The notes: generated by a model from the letters alone, not told the origin. Positions 29,742 to 39,315 are shown, counted from the first letter of the stretch. The stretch: DNA of 64,000 nucleotides from Planctomycetia bacterium (GCA_005787685.1 SYAC01000038.1:1-64000); one strand, 5' to 3'. Made by a program: numbers and translations.

Positions 29742-30335
29742 ATGGGCGCAATCATGGCGGCACAATTTCAATTCATGCGATTCGCTCGGTTATCAATTGT
29801 GATGGCGGCGACCGTGCTCATGGCGCCAAGTTGCGCCTCAAACATTCCATCCGCCGCCACTTCACCCGTGGCGGGTTGGCGATTTCAGATCGCCATGCGA
29901 TCGCCTAGCCAACAACGCTACGAACTTTTTCGCGTCATGCCCACCGGGGAAATTCAATATGGCGGCGGCATGAACGCCATGAATGATTACACGCCGTGGG
30001 AGACGGCGTTGACGCCGGAGCAAGCCGCCGAATTTGTGGCGTTGGTTGAATCGCTTTCTTGGATCAAGTTGGTTCCCAAGGAAACAGGCGACAACAAGAC
30101 GGAGCCAGTGTTCATTATTCAGTATCAACAGTACGGTGGCAGCGAGCGCAATTTTGCTATTCGTGGCAGCACTCCGGAAACTGACAAAGTGATCGCCTTT
30201 ATGAAAAATCTAACCCAGACGCGCTATCACTCCACCTTGCAAAAACTTCCAGAGGCCACGGAAAAGCCGGCATCTGCGCCAGCTGCACCAACGCCAACCC
30301 CGCCCACGCCAGTTTCATCAACACCGCGCACCTAG
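29742..30335 (+). CDS. Small predicted lipoprotein, unknown function
   Basis: A 197-residue protein from ATG 29742 (ATG 29754 is equally possible). The signal peptide ends in MAPSC, a lipobox. The body has WRFQIAMRSPSQQRYELFRVMPTGEIQYGG and a helix TPEQAAEFVALVESLSWIKL; it ends with a Pro/Ala/Thr-rich tail. It is one base after the preceding lipoprotein gene and 8 bp before the Hsp70 gene, so the three form one unit. No family recognised. Confidence 0.7.
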   Translation: MGAIMAAQFQFMRFARLSIVMAATVLMAPSCASNIPSAATSPVAGWRFQIAMRSPSQQRYELFRVMPTGEIQYGGGMNAMNDYTPWETALTPEQAAEFVALVESLSWIKLVPKETGDNKTEPVFIIQYQQYGGSERNFAIRGSTPETDKVIAFMKNLTQTRYHSTLQKLPEATEKPASAPAAPTPTPPTPVSSTPRT

Positions 30336-30343
30336 GATGTCCC

Positions 30344-32392
30344 ATGTCTCCAATTGTTGGAATTGATCTAGGAACAACGCATTCTCTTGTCGCTATTTGC
30401 GACCAAGCCGGCCCGCGCGTGTTGCTAGATGATCAAGGGCGGGCGCTGCTTCCAAGCATTGTGCAATTTTTAGACGACGGCAATACCAAAGTGGGTTGGC
30501 AAGCCAAACATGAAGCCGCCCAATCTACGCACACCACCATTGTCAGCGCCAAGCGATTCATGGGCCGCGGCTTTGATGAAAGCCTTGACATGGCGGCGCA
30601 AATGTCCACTCAACTTGTGCGGGGTCCGCGGGGACTGGCGGCCTTCAATGTGCGCGGCACGGCCATCACGCCCCAAGAAGTTGCCGCCTTGGTGCTGGGG
30701 CAACTGCGCAACATTGCGCAGGCGCGGCTTCAAACACAAGTCACGCGCGCCGTGATCACCGTGCCCGCCTCCTTTGATGACGCGCAGCGCCAGGCCACCC
30801 GCGACGCGGCGCGCCTATGTGGTTTGACCGTGGAGCGAATTGTGAACGAGCCAACCGCCGCCGCGCTGGCCTACGGCATTGGACACAGAATGAAAGCATC
30901 GCCGCAGACGAACGCCGCGGTGCATGTTGGCCGCAAAGATACCCGCAACGCCAAGAATCCCGCCGCCAACATGGGCGAAACCGTGGCGGTGTACGACTTG
31001 GGCGGTGGAACCTTCGATGTTTCCATTTTGCGCATCGAGGCCATGGACGACGCGCATCCAAACCAAGGCGACGCCTTTCAAGTGTTCAGCACGCGCGGCG
31101 ACACGCGTCTTGGTGGCGATGACTTTGATCAACTGATTGCGCTTTGGCTGCAAAGCGAAATGAAACGTGAATTGAACATGGACGCATTCACTGTCGGCGA
31201 CATGACCACCATTCGCATGGCGGCCGAGCAAGCCAAGTGCGCGCTTTCAGAGCATGCAGAGGCCACCATTGAAATTGAATGCGACGCCTCCCTGAAATTG
31301 CAGCGGTGCGTGGTGATTCATCCGCAAGCTTCGTTCACGGCAACCACGCCACCAACGGCATCTCCATTCACAGCAACACCCGCGCAATCCAAATATCTTT
31401 TGCGCCGCACACTCACGCGCGCGCAATTTCAAGCCATGATCGCGCCGCTCATCGCGCGCACGCTTGACGCCTTCACACGCGCCCGCGCCGACGCGGACAA
31501 CATCAAGATTGACCGCGTTGTGCTGGTGGGCGGATCCACTCGTATTCCATATGTGCGCGCGCAAGTGGCCGCGCATACTGGCCTCATTCCATACACCGCG
31601 CTTGATCCCGATCAAGTGGTGGCCCTGGGCGCGGCGGTGCAAGCCAGCATCTTGGCGGGTGGGCGCACGGATTTGCTGCTGCTGGATGTGATTCCGCTGA
31701 GCTTGGGAATTGAAACCCAAGGCGGCGCATTTGCCAAACTGATCGTGCGCAACAGCGCCATTCCCGCGCGCGCCACGGAAATGTTCACCACTTCAAAGGA
31801 CAACCAAACTGGCGTGTTGATTCATGTGGTCCAAGGCGAGCGCGAAATGGTGGCTGATTGCCGCAGCATTGCGCGGTGTGAATTGCGCGGGCTTCCGCCC
31901 ATGCCTGCGGGCATAGCGCAAGTGGAGGTTGAATTTCTGGTGGACTCCAACGGCGTGTTGAATGTGTCCGCGGTGGAGCGTCGCAGCGGCATGCGCGCCG
32001 CCATTCAAGCCGCGCCCAGTTACGGTTTAACCGGCGCCGAAGTTGAGCAAATGGAGCGCGACAGCGTCACGCACGCCCGCAGTGACATGCATCGCCACCG
32101 TATCAGCGACTTAACCGTGAACGCGCGCCTGGATGTGAAGTGGATTGGGCAGGCGCTGGAGCGCACGCACGCGGCCTTGGAGCCCGCGTATGTGCTTGAA
32201 CTTCGGGAAATGTTGCACAAAATTGAATCCATGTGCGCTCAAGCTGAAAGCGATCCCATGGCCGCCAACGCCAACGCGTTGCAGCAGGCCAAGGAGCAAC
32301 TTGATCGTCAAAGCGTGCGGTTGCATGAGACTTCCATCGCCCAGAGTTTGCGCGATATGCGTGTGACGCCAACCAACAAGCCCAATGTCTGA
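30344..32392 (+). CDS. Hsp70-family chaperone, HscA-like
   Basis: A 682-residue Hsp70. ATPase-domain motifs are present: GIDLGTTHSLVA at the N-terminus, AVITVPASFDDAQRQATRDAA, NEPTAAALAYG, VYDLGGGTFDVSI and VLVGGSTRIPYVR. VSAKRFMGRG resembles HscA more than DnaK. The substrate domain follows (IPLSLGIETQGGAFAKLI, PARATEMFTTSKDNQ) with a short helical lid. Two insertions, both Ala/Pro/Thr-rich, lie in the ATPase domain (about residues 185-205 and 325-345). No isc genes or hscB are nearby, so a role in iron-sulfur assembly is only a possibility. It shares an operon with the two lipoproteins. Confidence 0.85.
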   Translation: MSPIVGIDLGTTHSLVAICDQAGPRVLLDDQGRALLPSIVQFLDDGNTKVGWQAKHEAAQSTHTTIVSAKRFMGRGFDESLDMAAQMSTQLVRGPRGLAAFNVRGTAITPQEVAALVLGQLRNIAQARLQTQVTRAVITVPASFDDAQRQATRDAARLCGLTVERIVNEPTAAALAYGIGHRMKASPQTNAAVHVGRKDTRNAKNPAANMGETVAVYDLGGGTFDVSILRIEAMDDAHPNQGDAFQVFSTRGDTRLGGDDFDQLIALWLQSEMKRELNMDAFTVGDMTTIRMAAEQAKCALSEHAEATIEIECDASLKLQRCVVIHPQASFTATTPPTASPFTATPAQSKYLLRRTLTRAQFQAMIAPLIARTLDAFTRARADADNIKIDRVVLVGGSTRIPYVRAQVAAHTGLIPYTALDPDQVVALGAAVQASILAGGRTDLLLLDVIPLSLGIETQGGAFAKLIVRNSAIPARATEMFTTSKDNQTGVLIHVVQGEREMVADCRSIARCELRGLPPMPAGIAQVEVEFLVDSNGVLNVSAVERRSGMRAAIQAAPSYGLTGAEVEQMERDSVTHARSDMHRHRISDLTVNARLDVKWIGQALERTHAALEPAYVLELREMLHKIESMCAQAESDPMAANANALQQAKEQLDRQSVRLHETSIAQSLRDMRVTPTNKPNV

Positions 32393-32469
32393 ATAAATAT
32401 TTTGTAAAATGCAAAAAGTTTTATCGCTTTTCACTCTGACTGTCGTATAGTGCACATGCCAATTGGCGA

Positions 32470-32494
32470 GCGACTCAGGTGAGTCGCAAAGGAG
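32470..32494 (+). promoter_or_regulatory. Hairpin directly ahead of the speA ribosome-binding site
   Basis: GCGACTC (32470-32476) and GAGTCGC (32481-32487) pair perfectly across the loop AGGT. AAAGGAG, the likely ribosome site of speA, begins one base later at 32488. A TATAGT at 32446-32451 could be the -10 box, so the hairpin would sit in a short leader. It may stabilise the mRNA or tune translation. No operator protein can be named. Confidence 0.4.
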
Positions 32495-32504
32495 ATTCAT
32501 CGAG

Positions 32505-34607
32505 TTGACGAAGCAGGCTATTTCTCAGGTTCAAAATTCAGTTCATACATCCGCTCCCAAAGCAACCATCGCCAACACTGTCCATGAGCATGTGGCCACG
32601 GCAGTCCAAACGCTTCCTCCTTCCCCAAGCGAAGTTCGACCCACGCGCGCGCCAAAAACCTCGCCCGATCCAGTGTGGACCACGGAAGATTCCGTAGACC
32701 TGTACAACGTGCGCGGTTGGGGCAAAGGTTTCTTTGATGTCAACGCCAAGGGCCATGTGGTGGTTCTGCCAACACGCACGCCTGGCGCCGAAATTGATTT
32801 GCATAGCGTGGTGGAGGGTCTGCGCGAGCGCGGGCTAAAGACGCCCGTGCTGGTTCACTTCAGCGATCTCCTTGAGAAGCGCCTGAACGATATTCATCAG
32901 GCTTTTGCCAGCGCCATCAAAGAGCACAACTACAAGGGCGAATATGTTGGCGTGTATCCCATTAAGGTGAATCAGCAGCGACGCGTGGTGGAGGAAATTC
33001 GCCAATACGGAATGAAGCTTGGATTTGGCCTGGAAGTGGGCAGTAAACCAGAACTTCTGGCCGTGCTGGGCATGACCAGCGACACGCCGGAACGCTTGAT
33101 TGTGTGCAATGGTTTCAAAGAGGCGCGCTACATTGAGTTCATCACGCTGGCCGCCAAGCTTGGCCGCACCATTATTCCAGTCATTGAAAATCTGACCGAA
33201 CTCAAGCTTATCGTCGAGTACGCGCAGCGTTATCAAATTCGTCCGCGCATTGGTGTGCGCGTGAATCTCAGCACACCGGGCGCGGGCCGTTGGCGCCATT
33301 CCAGCGGAGCCAAGGCCAAATTTGGTTTGAGTTTCAGCGAAGTGCTGGAGGTGCTCGAGTATCTGCGCGTGCGCGATATGGCCGATTGCTTCGAGCTTTT
33401 GCATTGCCACATGGGCAGTCAAATTCACGAAGTTCGCCAAGTCAACGCCGGCGTGAATGAACTTGTGCGCACCTATGTGCAGCTTGCCAAGTTGGGCGCG
33501 GGCATGAAGTATCTGGATGTTGGCGGCGGCATGGGCATTGACTATGACGGCAGCCAAACCAGCTTTGAGTTCAGCACCAATTACACGCTTCAAGAATACG
33601 CGGCCACCGTTGTCTACCGCGCCATGAGTGTGTGCGATGAGGAGGGCGTTGCGCATCCCACAATCGTCACCGAAAGCGGCCGCGCCATGGTTGCGCAGCA
33701 AAGCGTGTTGATCTTTGACACCATTACCGCCGACCGGCCCGATCGAACTCTTGTGCCAAATGAGTTGCCAGCGCTGAAGCCTGGTGATGAAGAAATGCCG
33801 CGGCCCTTGCTTGAGTTGTTCGACACCTACAAGAACATCACCGAGCGCCGCTTGATTGAGCAATATCACGACGCCTGCGAGGCGCGCGACGAGTCCAGTC
33901 GATTGTTCAGTCTGGGCTACATGAATCTGGAGCATCGCGCTCTGTGTGACGCCATTTACTGGGCCACCTGCGCCAAGATTCGCGACAAGTGCCGCGAGTT
34001 TCATGAAACGCCAGAGGAACTAGAAGACCTTGAAAGCTTGCTCAGCGACACCTACTTCGGCAACTTGAGCGTCTTCCAAAGTCTGCCCGATATTTGGGCT
34101 ATCCGCCAGCTCTTTCCAATTCTGCCAATTCACCGCTTGAACGAGAAGCCAACCCGTAAAGCCACCATTGCCGACATTACTTGTGATTCGGATGGCCGCG
34201 TGGACCGCTTCGTGGACGCGCGCGATGTGAAAAAGTTTGTGGAATTGCACGAGTTTGATGAGAACGAGTCCTACTACATTGGCGCGTTCCTGGTCGGCGC
34301 GTACCAAGAAACACTGGGCGACCTTCACAATTTATTTGGCGACACGCATGTGGCGCACGTGAAGTACGACGGCAGCGGCAATTGGTGGATTGATGAAATC
34401 ATTGAGGGTGACGCCGTACGCGATGTACTTTCCTATGTGCATTACGATGTGAACACACTTTTGGCGCAAGTTCGCCGCGAATGCGAAAAAGCCGTTCGTC
34501 TGAAGCAAATGACCGCCACCGAAAGCCAATCATTGGTGCGTATTTATGAAAGCGGCATCAACGGCTACACCTATTTGGAGCGCGAAATTCTCTCGAGCGA
34601 AGGCTGA
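32505..34607 (+). CDS. speA: Biosynthetic arginine decarboxylase SpeA
   Basis: A protein of about 700 residues that makes agmatine from arginine, the first step of polyamine synthesis by this route. The PLP lysine is Lys154 in GVYPIKVNQ. Further marks are GLEVGSKPELLAV, CNGFKEARYI, HCHMGSQI, YLDVGGGMGIDYDGS and VTESGRAMVA. Length matches the SpeA family. I start at TTG 32505 because AAAGGAG lies 10 nt upstream; the opening back to TTG 32463 lies within the leader hairpin. The gene ends in a strong bidirectional terminator. Confidence 0.92.
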   Translation: MTKQAISQVQNSVHTSAPKATIANTVHEHVATAVQTLPPSPSEVRPTRAPKTSPDPVWTTEDSVDLYNVRGWGKGFFDVNAKGHVVVLPTRTPGAEIDLHSVVEGLRERGLKTPVLVHFSDLLEKRLNDIHQAFASAIKEHNYKGEYVGVYPIKVNQQRRVVEEIRQYGMKLGFGLEVGSKPELLAVLGMTSDTPERLIVCNGFKEARYIEFITLAAKLGRTIIPVIENLTELKLIVEYAQRYQIRPRIGVRVNLSTPGAGRWRHSSGAKAKFGLSFSEVLEVLEYLRVRDMADCFELLHCHMGSQIHEVRQVNAGVNELVRTYVQLAKLGAGMKYLDVGGGMGIDYDGSQTSFEFSTNYTLQEYAATVVYRAMSVCDEEGVAHPTIVTESGRAMVAQQSVLIFDTITADRPDRTLVPNELPALKPGDEEMPRPLLELFDTYKNITERRLIEQYHDACEARDESSRLFSLGYMNLEHRALCDAIYWATCAKIRDKCREFHETPEELEDLESLLSDTYFGNLSVFQSLPDIWAIRQLFPILPIHRLNEKPTRKATIADITCDSDGRVDRFVDARDVKKFVELHEFDENESYYIGAFLVGAYQETLGDLHNLFGDTHVAHVKYDGSGNWWIDEIIEGDAVRDVLSYVHYDVNTLLAQVRRECEKAVRLKQMTATESQSLVRIYESGINGYTYLEREILSSEG

Positions 34608-34637
34608 GCGCGCTTCTGTGAGAGCCACACAAAAACC

Positions 34638-34673
34638 AAGCCTCCCGCGTTGATCGCGGGCGGCTTTCTTTTT
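34638..34673. terminator. Bidirectional intrinsic terminator between speA and the HdeD-like gene
   Basis: AAGCC and CCCGCG pair with CGCGGG and GGCTT across the loop TTGAT, with one T/C mismatch. TCTTTTT follows on the plus strand, and on the minus strand the stem is followed by GGTTTTTG. The hairpin lies between the convergent ends of speA (34607) and the HdeD-like gene (34694) and should stop both. Confidence 0.85.
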
Positions 34674-34693
34674 ACGCCTGCTTGACGCGCTCA

Positions 34694-35227
34694 TTATCCC
34701 CGCAAATGCTTCATGCGTATGCCGACGCGCATCAAGTGAAAGCCACTGAAGATCAACTGCACTCCAAAGAAAATAGCGAACACAAATATGGCTACGCCCG
34801 GCGAGATCAACATGGCCACGCCAGCGCCAAGGGTGAGCAAGCCGTTGAGCAACAGTAAGCCCCAGTGAATTTTTCCAGACAAACCGAGCGCCGCCACCAC
34901 TTGAAATATGCCGGTGACCACCGCGAACGCGCCCAAAAATTCCGTCAGCGCCACCAGGCCTTGCGCGGGGGTGAACCAAAGAATGGCTCCGATCAAGATG
35001 GAAAAAATCGGTCCAAGGAAGACCAACAAACTGTGCTGCGCGTTGCCCATGGATTTCAGCGCGGCGAATAATCCAACCACGCCGACAACAACCAAACACA
35101 ATCCAAACGCCGCCGCAAATGTGAACGCGGCCAGGAAAGGCACGGCCACCAGCGCAAGTCCGCCCACACTCAGCAACGCTCCGTTGAGTGTCACCATGGC
35201 CCAATGCGAGTGTTGTTGAGTTGACAT
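34694..35227 (-). CDS. HdeD-like membrane protein (DUF308)
   Basis: A 177-residue protein from ATG 35227 with six predicted membrane segments in three pairs, as in HdeD/DUF308 proteins. Typical features are GLVALTEFLGAFAVVTGIF and the repeated pattern G..L...P. In E. coli HdeD helps acid resistance at high cell density; here the role is unknown. An in-frame opening reaches 35278, but it adds only a polar, unlikely leader. The 3' end faces the speA terminator. Confidence 0.8.
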   Translation of the reverse strand: MSTQQHSHWAMVTLNGALLSVGGLALVAVPFLAAFTFAAAFGLCLVVVGVVGLFAALKSMGNAQHSLLVFLGPIFSILIGAILWFTPAQGLVALTEFLGAFAVVTGIFQVVAALGLSGKIHWGLLLLNGLLTLGAGVAMLISPGVAIFVFAIFFGVQLIFSGFHLMRVGIRMKHLRG

Positions 35228-35377
35228 TGTGTGAGGTCTTTCAGTTTGAATTGATTTGCAATGGAAGGATGATGACAAAGTGATCAGGTTCTACTTTACA
35301 TCAGGCTGGTATTGAGCGCGCAAAAAAGCGCGAACTCGCGGTGGAAAGGTAGCCCATTGCCTGATAGCGTTGGCGCC

Positions 35378-35905
35378 ATGAACGACATTCACAATGACAC
35401 CAATCTTGCGTCGCGGCTTGACCGCGTGGAACGATCGCTGACCCGAGTGCGTGGCACGAATCTTGTGCTGTTTGGCGCCCTTGCTGCGCTGGTTGTAGGT
35501 GGCGCCAACGCTCCCCAAGACACCATGAGCGTGCGCCGCTTGGCGGTGGTTGATTCCAACGGCAATGAACGCCTGGTGCTCAACGGGGAGGACGACAAAC
35601 AGGCCGCTGGACTCTCTTGGTACGACCAGGACGGATACGCGCGCCTTTCCGCCAAGACCTATCCAAGTGGTCAATCCAGCTTTCAATGTTTGGACACCAA
35701 AGGTCAGAGCCGCATCGCCATGACCACGCAGGCCAGCGGTGAGAGCAGCGTTCAATGGCGCGATATGAGCAACAAATTGCGCATTGGAGCATCCACCAAA
35801 GCCAACGGCGACGCGTTGATGATTTGGCTTGCGCCCGACGGCAAAAGTCAAATTAAAATATTCACGGATGAAAACGGCGTGGCCCGCTTCACCTCGGGTG
35901 GCTAA
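35378..35905 (+). CDS. Membrane-anchored protein with beta-rich periplasmic repeats, unknown function
   Basis: A 175-residue protein from ATG 35378. It has a short charged coiled segment (LASRLDRVERSLTRVRG), one membrane helix (LVLFGALAALVVGGANA) and a beta-rich region in which a motif of the type (V/T)D(S/T)(N/K)GN.R(L/I) recurs: VVDSNGNERLVLNG, LDTKGQSRIAM, LAPDGKSQIKIF, TDENGVARF. Such strands are seen in bacterial surface proteins that build a beta-helix or beta-roll. The stop lies 3 bp from the convergent serine-hydrolase stop. No family name given. Confidence 0.65.
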   Translation: MNDIHNDTNLASRLDRVERSLTRVRGTNLVLFGALAALVVGGANAPQDTMSVRRLAVVDSNGNERLVLNGEDDKQAAGLSWYDQDGYARLSAKTYPSGQSSFQCLDTKGQSRIAMTTQASGESSVQWRDMSNKLRIGASTKANGDALMIWLAPDGKSQIKIFTDENGVARFTSGG

Positions 35906-35908
35906 ATA

Positions 35909-37252
35909 TTATTTCTTATTGAGCAGCAATTGATCCAATAAAGCGCTGCACGCCTCGTTCACCGCGGTTTCAGCTTTTTTGCCACCTTGATTGGTGGCTG
36001 CCAGCACCCCAAAATCTTTTTGCGGGGACATCCACACCACGCAATAATTCAGCATGTTTGATCCCGCATGATGCAGGGTTCGCCCGCCCGACCACTCCCG
36101 ATTTGGCCGCATCCAGCCGCAGGCGTAGCCAAATTTATCCTCGGCCACCTCGCCCGCAAGCGTGTGCAAATGCTCCAGCGTTTGTGGCTTCAGGAGCGGA
36201 GGAGTTGGTTGATGGCCCAAATGCAGCAGACAAAATTTTGCCCAGTCGGTCACATTCATGTGAATGCGTCCTGCTGGAGTGATGGCTTCGGGATTGTCAA
36301 GAAAGTTCGCCCCCCCGGTTTCCAAGTGCGGATATGGAGCGGTTAATTCATTTTCACGACCTGCGGGACCAAATCCAGCGCTGGTGAGTCCAAGTGGAAT
36401 GAAAACTTTTTGCTCCATCAGTTGCTCATAAGGCGTGTTGGTTATGGTTTCCGCAATCAATCCAAGAATGGCGTAGCCCGCGTTGGAGTACAAATATTTA
36501 CCCGCCGGAAATCGCGGCGGCTGTGAAAGAATGGATTCCACATAGCTCAAGCGTTGCTCCACTGGTGTTTTTAGAGTGCTTCTTTGCGCGGCCTTCCAAA
36601 CCTCGCTGGGTCCATTCGGCCAAGCGCCAGAGCGGTGGTGCAGCAATTGGTCAATGGTCACTGGCACATAATCGGGATTGATCCCATTGATGTCGCGGCC
36701 AATCAAGTCGCCAATGGTGCTGTTCCAATTTAACTTTCCCTCGTCCACAAGAATGCCAATCAATGTGGCGGTGAGTGCCTTGGTGCAACTGCCCAAATGA
36801 AACGGATCGTCGACCAATACTGGATCGGGCATTCCTCTTTTACGCACGCCAGCCGCGCCCGCGCCAAGAATTTTGCCATTCATAATGACTGCCGCGGCCA
36901 TTCCTGGCATGTCGTCGGCTTTCACGATGGCTTGGAGTACGTTTGTTATGGCGGCTTGAACTTGAGCTGGGTTGGTGTTGTCCACAACACTGACCGGAAT
37001 GGTCAACCCGTCTTTGGGAGCCAATGGAGATGTTTGGCCAACCGCAACTGTGGCGGGGGATTTTGCTGGTGCGCCTTGTGGAGTCGCGTACTTATTGGTG
37101 GCGGGCGCCGCTGGATTTTGAATTGAGGGATTCGCATTTTGCGCCACCGCAAGTGTGATGGCGGCCGCGCCAACAATCACGCACACGAGAAGTACGACAA
37201 TGTTTCGTGCGGATGTGGCGGTAATTGATTTTTGTGGAGAAGAATTATTCAT
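35909..37252 (-). CDS. Serine hydrolase of the beta-lactamase/penicillin-binding (class C-like) family
   Basis: A 447-residue protein with an N-terminal membrane anchor or signal sequence (residues about 18-38), a Pro/Ala-rich linker and a beta-lactamase-like domain. Catalytic motifs are SCTK (Ser155, Lys158), YSN (Tyr255 to Asn257) and HHAGS near residue 400 in the HxG position. These enzymes act as D-Ala-D-Ala carboxypeptidases, esterases or peptidases; true beta-lactamase activity cannot be claimed. It precedes the SGNH lipoprotein gene, which lies 87 bp upstream on the same strand. Confidence 0.85.
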   Translation of the reverse strand: MNNSSPQKSITATSARNIVVLLVCVIVGAAAITLAVAQNANPSIQNPAAPATNKYATPQGAPAKSPATVAVGQTSPLAPKDGLTIPVSVVDNTNPAQVQAAITNVLQAIVKADDMPGMAAAVIMNGKILGAGAAGVRKRGMPDPVLVDDPFHLGSCTKALTATLIGILVDEGKLNWNSTIGDLIGRDINGINPDYVPVTIDQLLHHRSGAWPNGPSEVWKAAQRSTLKTPVEQRLSYVESILSQPPRFPAGKYLYSNAGYAILGLIAETITNTPYEQLMEQKVFIPLGLTSAGFGPAGRENELTAPYPHLETGGANFLDNPEAITPAGRIHMNVTDWAKFCLLHLGHQPTPPLLKPQTLEHLHTLAGEVAEDKFGYACGWMRPNREWSGGRTLHHAGSNMLNYCVVWMSPQKDFGVLAATNQGGKKAETAVNEACSALLDQLLLNKK

Positions 37253-37339
37253 TGCGATATTTGGTTGGGGGAGAATACGCTACGAAAGTATTGAGGAGAA
37301 ATTTTTCGTGATATTTCCAACAAAGCGCTTGCAAATTGA

Positions 37340-38395
37340 TCATGGATGCGTGGTGGTGGGGATAACCTCCAGGGGTTGCGCGGCCAACGATAAATCCAAT
37401 TCTGGTTTGATTGAGGCCGCCCATATGGCGTATCCCTTCTGTGAAAAATGCAGCAAGTCCGGCATGACCGTTGGATCAATCGTTGAAGCTGTGTCCAAAA
37501 ATTGACCGCTCACACACACAAAGCGCGCGTTCGCTGGCCATTGGCATTGTGCAAGCAGGGTGTTGATCTGTGTAATTTTGGCGCGCGCGGAATCCAGGGG
37601 CACGCCGCGTGGCGGAATGTCCAAAATTAAAATTCCAGCATGAGGGCATTGAGCGCTCATCAGCGCAACGATGGCCCGAATGCCCGCCACAATGTCTTCG
37701 GCGCTGTCATCGTAAATATTGTTGGTGCCAATCATCAGCACAATAACCTTTGGTTGAATACCGATGAGTGGCGCTTGCTCAAGCCGCCACAACACATGTT
37801 GCGTGCGATCGCCACCCACGCCCAAATTGGCCGCGCTACGCAATCCAACCAGCGCGTGTAATTGGTCGGGCGCGCCTTCCCACCCCTCTGTGATGGAGTC
37901 GCCAATCAAGACCACTTGTGCGTGGCTGGCGCCGGCGCGCTCAAGCACAAGATTTTGCCTAGTGGCCTCGCCAGGATCTCGCGACACTGGCGTAGTGGTT
38001 ACGGTTGGTGCTTGTGCGGGCGCTTCAGTCACAACTTCAGTTACAACTTCAACCGGCGTTTTTGCTACCACTTCGGCTGGTTCAGGGGATTGTGATGGAG
38101 TGGCTTGAACAGTTGGCGCAGTTGGCGCAGTTGGCTTTGGCCCGGAAGTTTCCGTGAGTTGCGTTGTCACTGGCGTTGATTTTTGTCCTGGTGGCAATGT
38201 TGATGGCGCCAGTCTCTTGCTGCGCATGGACATTGATGATTCTACGACAGGGGCGTTGGTTGGCTTGGCTTTGGGCACTGGCTTGTACGCGCCTGCGCAT
38301 CCGGCCAGGATGAGAAGCATGGACACACTTGCACTCGCGATCACACAGCCATGCACACTGAAAAAATTTTGAAATATAAAAATGGTTTTTTTCAT
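37340..38395 (-). CDS. SGNH/GDSL hydrolase, lipoprotein
   Basis: From ATG 38395 this is a 351-residue protein: a signal peptide with lipobox LAGC (Cys33), a long Pro/Thr/Val-rich linker (about 40-140) and an SGNH domain. The four blocks are visible: GDSITEG with Ser167, GVGGDRTQ with Gly, GTNN with Asn225, and DLLH with Asp313 and His316. The pattern WRL..APL.GI.PKVIVLMIGTNN is like PAF-acetylhydrolase-type and carbohydrate esterases. It would act on acylated sugars or lipids at the envelope. GTGGGA lies upstream of the start. Confidence 0.87.
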   Translation of the reverse strand: MKKTIFIFQNFFSVHGCVIASASVSMLLILAGCAGAYKPVPKAKPTNAPVVESSMSMRSKRLAPSTLPPGQKSTPVTTQLTETSGPKPTAPTAPTVQATPSQSPEPAEVVAKTPVEVVTEVVTEAPAQAPTVTTTPVSRDPGEATRQNLVLERAGASHAQVVLIGDSITEGWEGAPDQLHALVGLRSAANLGVGGDRTQHVLWRLEQAPLIGIQPKVIVLMIGTNNIYDDSAEDIVAGIRAIVALMSAQCPHAGILILDIPPRGVPLDSARAKITQINTLLAQCQWPANARFVCVSGQFLDTASTIDPTVMPDLLHFSQKGYAIWAASIKPELDLSLAAQPLEVIPTTTHP

Positions 38396-38463
38396 GCGAC
38401 ATTCCCACCTGTCGAGTGCTTGCATACAAGATATTTATGGATATGCATGGGACAATTCCAAGA

Positions 38464-39315
38464 TTAGCGTACTTGCGCGCCGCGCTCAATTACCAACGAA
38501 GCATTTGAATAATTCTGATCTTGATCACCTCGCTGATAAGTGGATGGCTCGAAGCGGCATGTCCAAGCACTACTTGTGTCAGTGCCGTGGTCGCTGGAAT
38601 CGTGTCCGCGCCTAGATTGAGATTCCACGAGCTCCACAATCGCATCCATATATGGATGGCGCCGAGCGGGCTTGGTGCGGGTTGTTGTGGGATAGATATG
38701 CAGCGATCCCCGCGTTACCCGCATCATTTCTAACACCGCCGCCAAGTGCCATTCCAGAGTGAAGGGTGAATTGGATAGACAACCGCCTACAGCAGAATCG
38801 CTGTAAGTCACCAGCAAATGCGCGCTCAATGTGTGGTCAAAATGGCGATTGGCAAATGGCAGCTTGGGCAAACTTGCGTTGATGTACCGCTGGCCGGCGC
38901 GGTCTGACTCGTAGTCGGGCAAAAATAATTCAAGCGCTTGGCGCTTGTTGTTCGCGTACGCCTGTAAATCCAAATCGCCGTATGCGGCATCATGCTTCGC
39001 CATTTGCCGCACCGTGTAGTCAATGTCATCCAAGCAGCGGTTGCGTAATTCATTCGCGGCGTGCGCGTACAAAGGGTCAACGCCAATCGCGTTGACGCCA
39101 GCCGCGCATGCCTGCGCTACAAACGAACTTGGCCCCGATGGGCAATCAAGTACGCGCTTGCCCGCCAGTGATTCCAGAGTTGTGCCGAACATGGCCTGGT
39201 AATCCGTGGCAAGACGGCCAAAGAATTGCATGCGCTCAAGTTGGAGCGTGGGTTTGCTCACACGCGCATTGTGACCAAATCCGCAATTCGTGTGCGGGGC
39301 TGTTTGGTGGTTCAC
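38464..39315 (-). CDS. SAM-dependent methyltransferase-like protein
   Basis: A 283-residue protein. Motif I of class I methyltransferases is seen in KRVLDCPSGPSSFVAQACAAG followed by the acidic residue of strand 2 in AIGVDPLYA. A later LPFANRHFDHTLSAHLLV fits motifs II/III. Substrate unknown. The start used is GTG 39315; the ATG at 39231 would begin just before the fold and is possible. The gene is divergent from addB, with 177 bp between. Confidence 0.72.
   Translation of the reverse strand: MNHQTAPHTNCGFGHNARVSKPTLQLERMQFFGRLATDYQAMFGTTLESLAGKRVLDCPSGPSSFVAQACAAGVNAIGVDPLYAHAANELRNRCLDDIDYTVRQMAKHDAAYGDLDLQAYANNKRQALELFLPDYESDRAGQRYINASLPKLPFANRHFDHTLSAHLLVTYSDSAVGGCLSNSPFTLEWHLAAVLEMMRVTRGSLHIYPTTTRTKPARRHPYMDAIVELVESQSRRGHDSSDHGTDTSSAWTCRFEPSTYQRGDQDQNYSNASLVIERGAQVR

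Noticed and set aside
32835-34004. 389-residue minus-strand frame within speA
   Set aside because: A shadow of the speA codons; no recognisable features, whereas the plus strand encodes a well-conserved enzyme.
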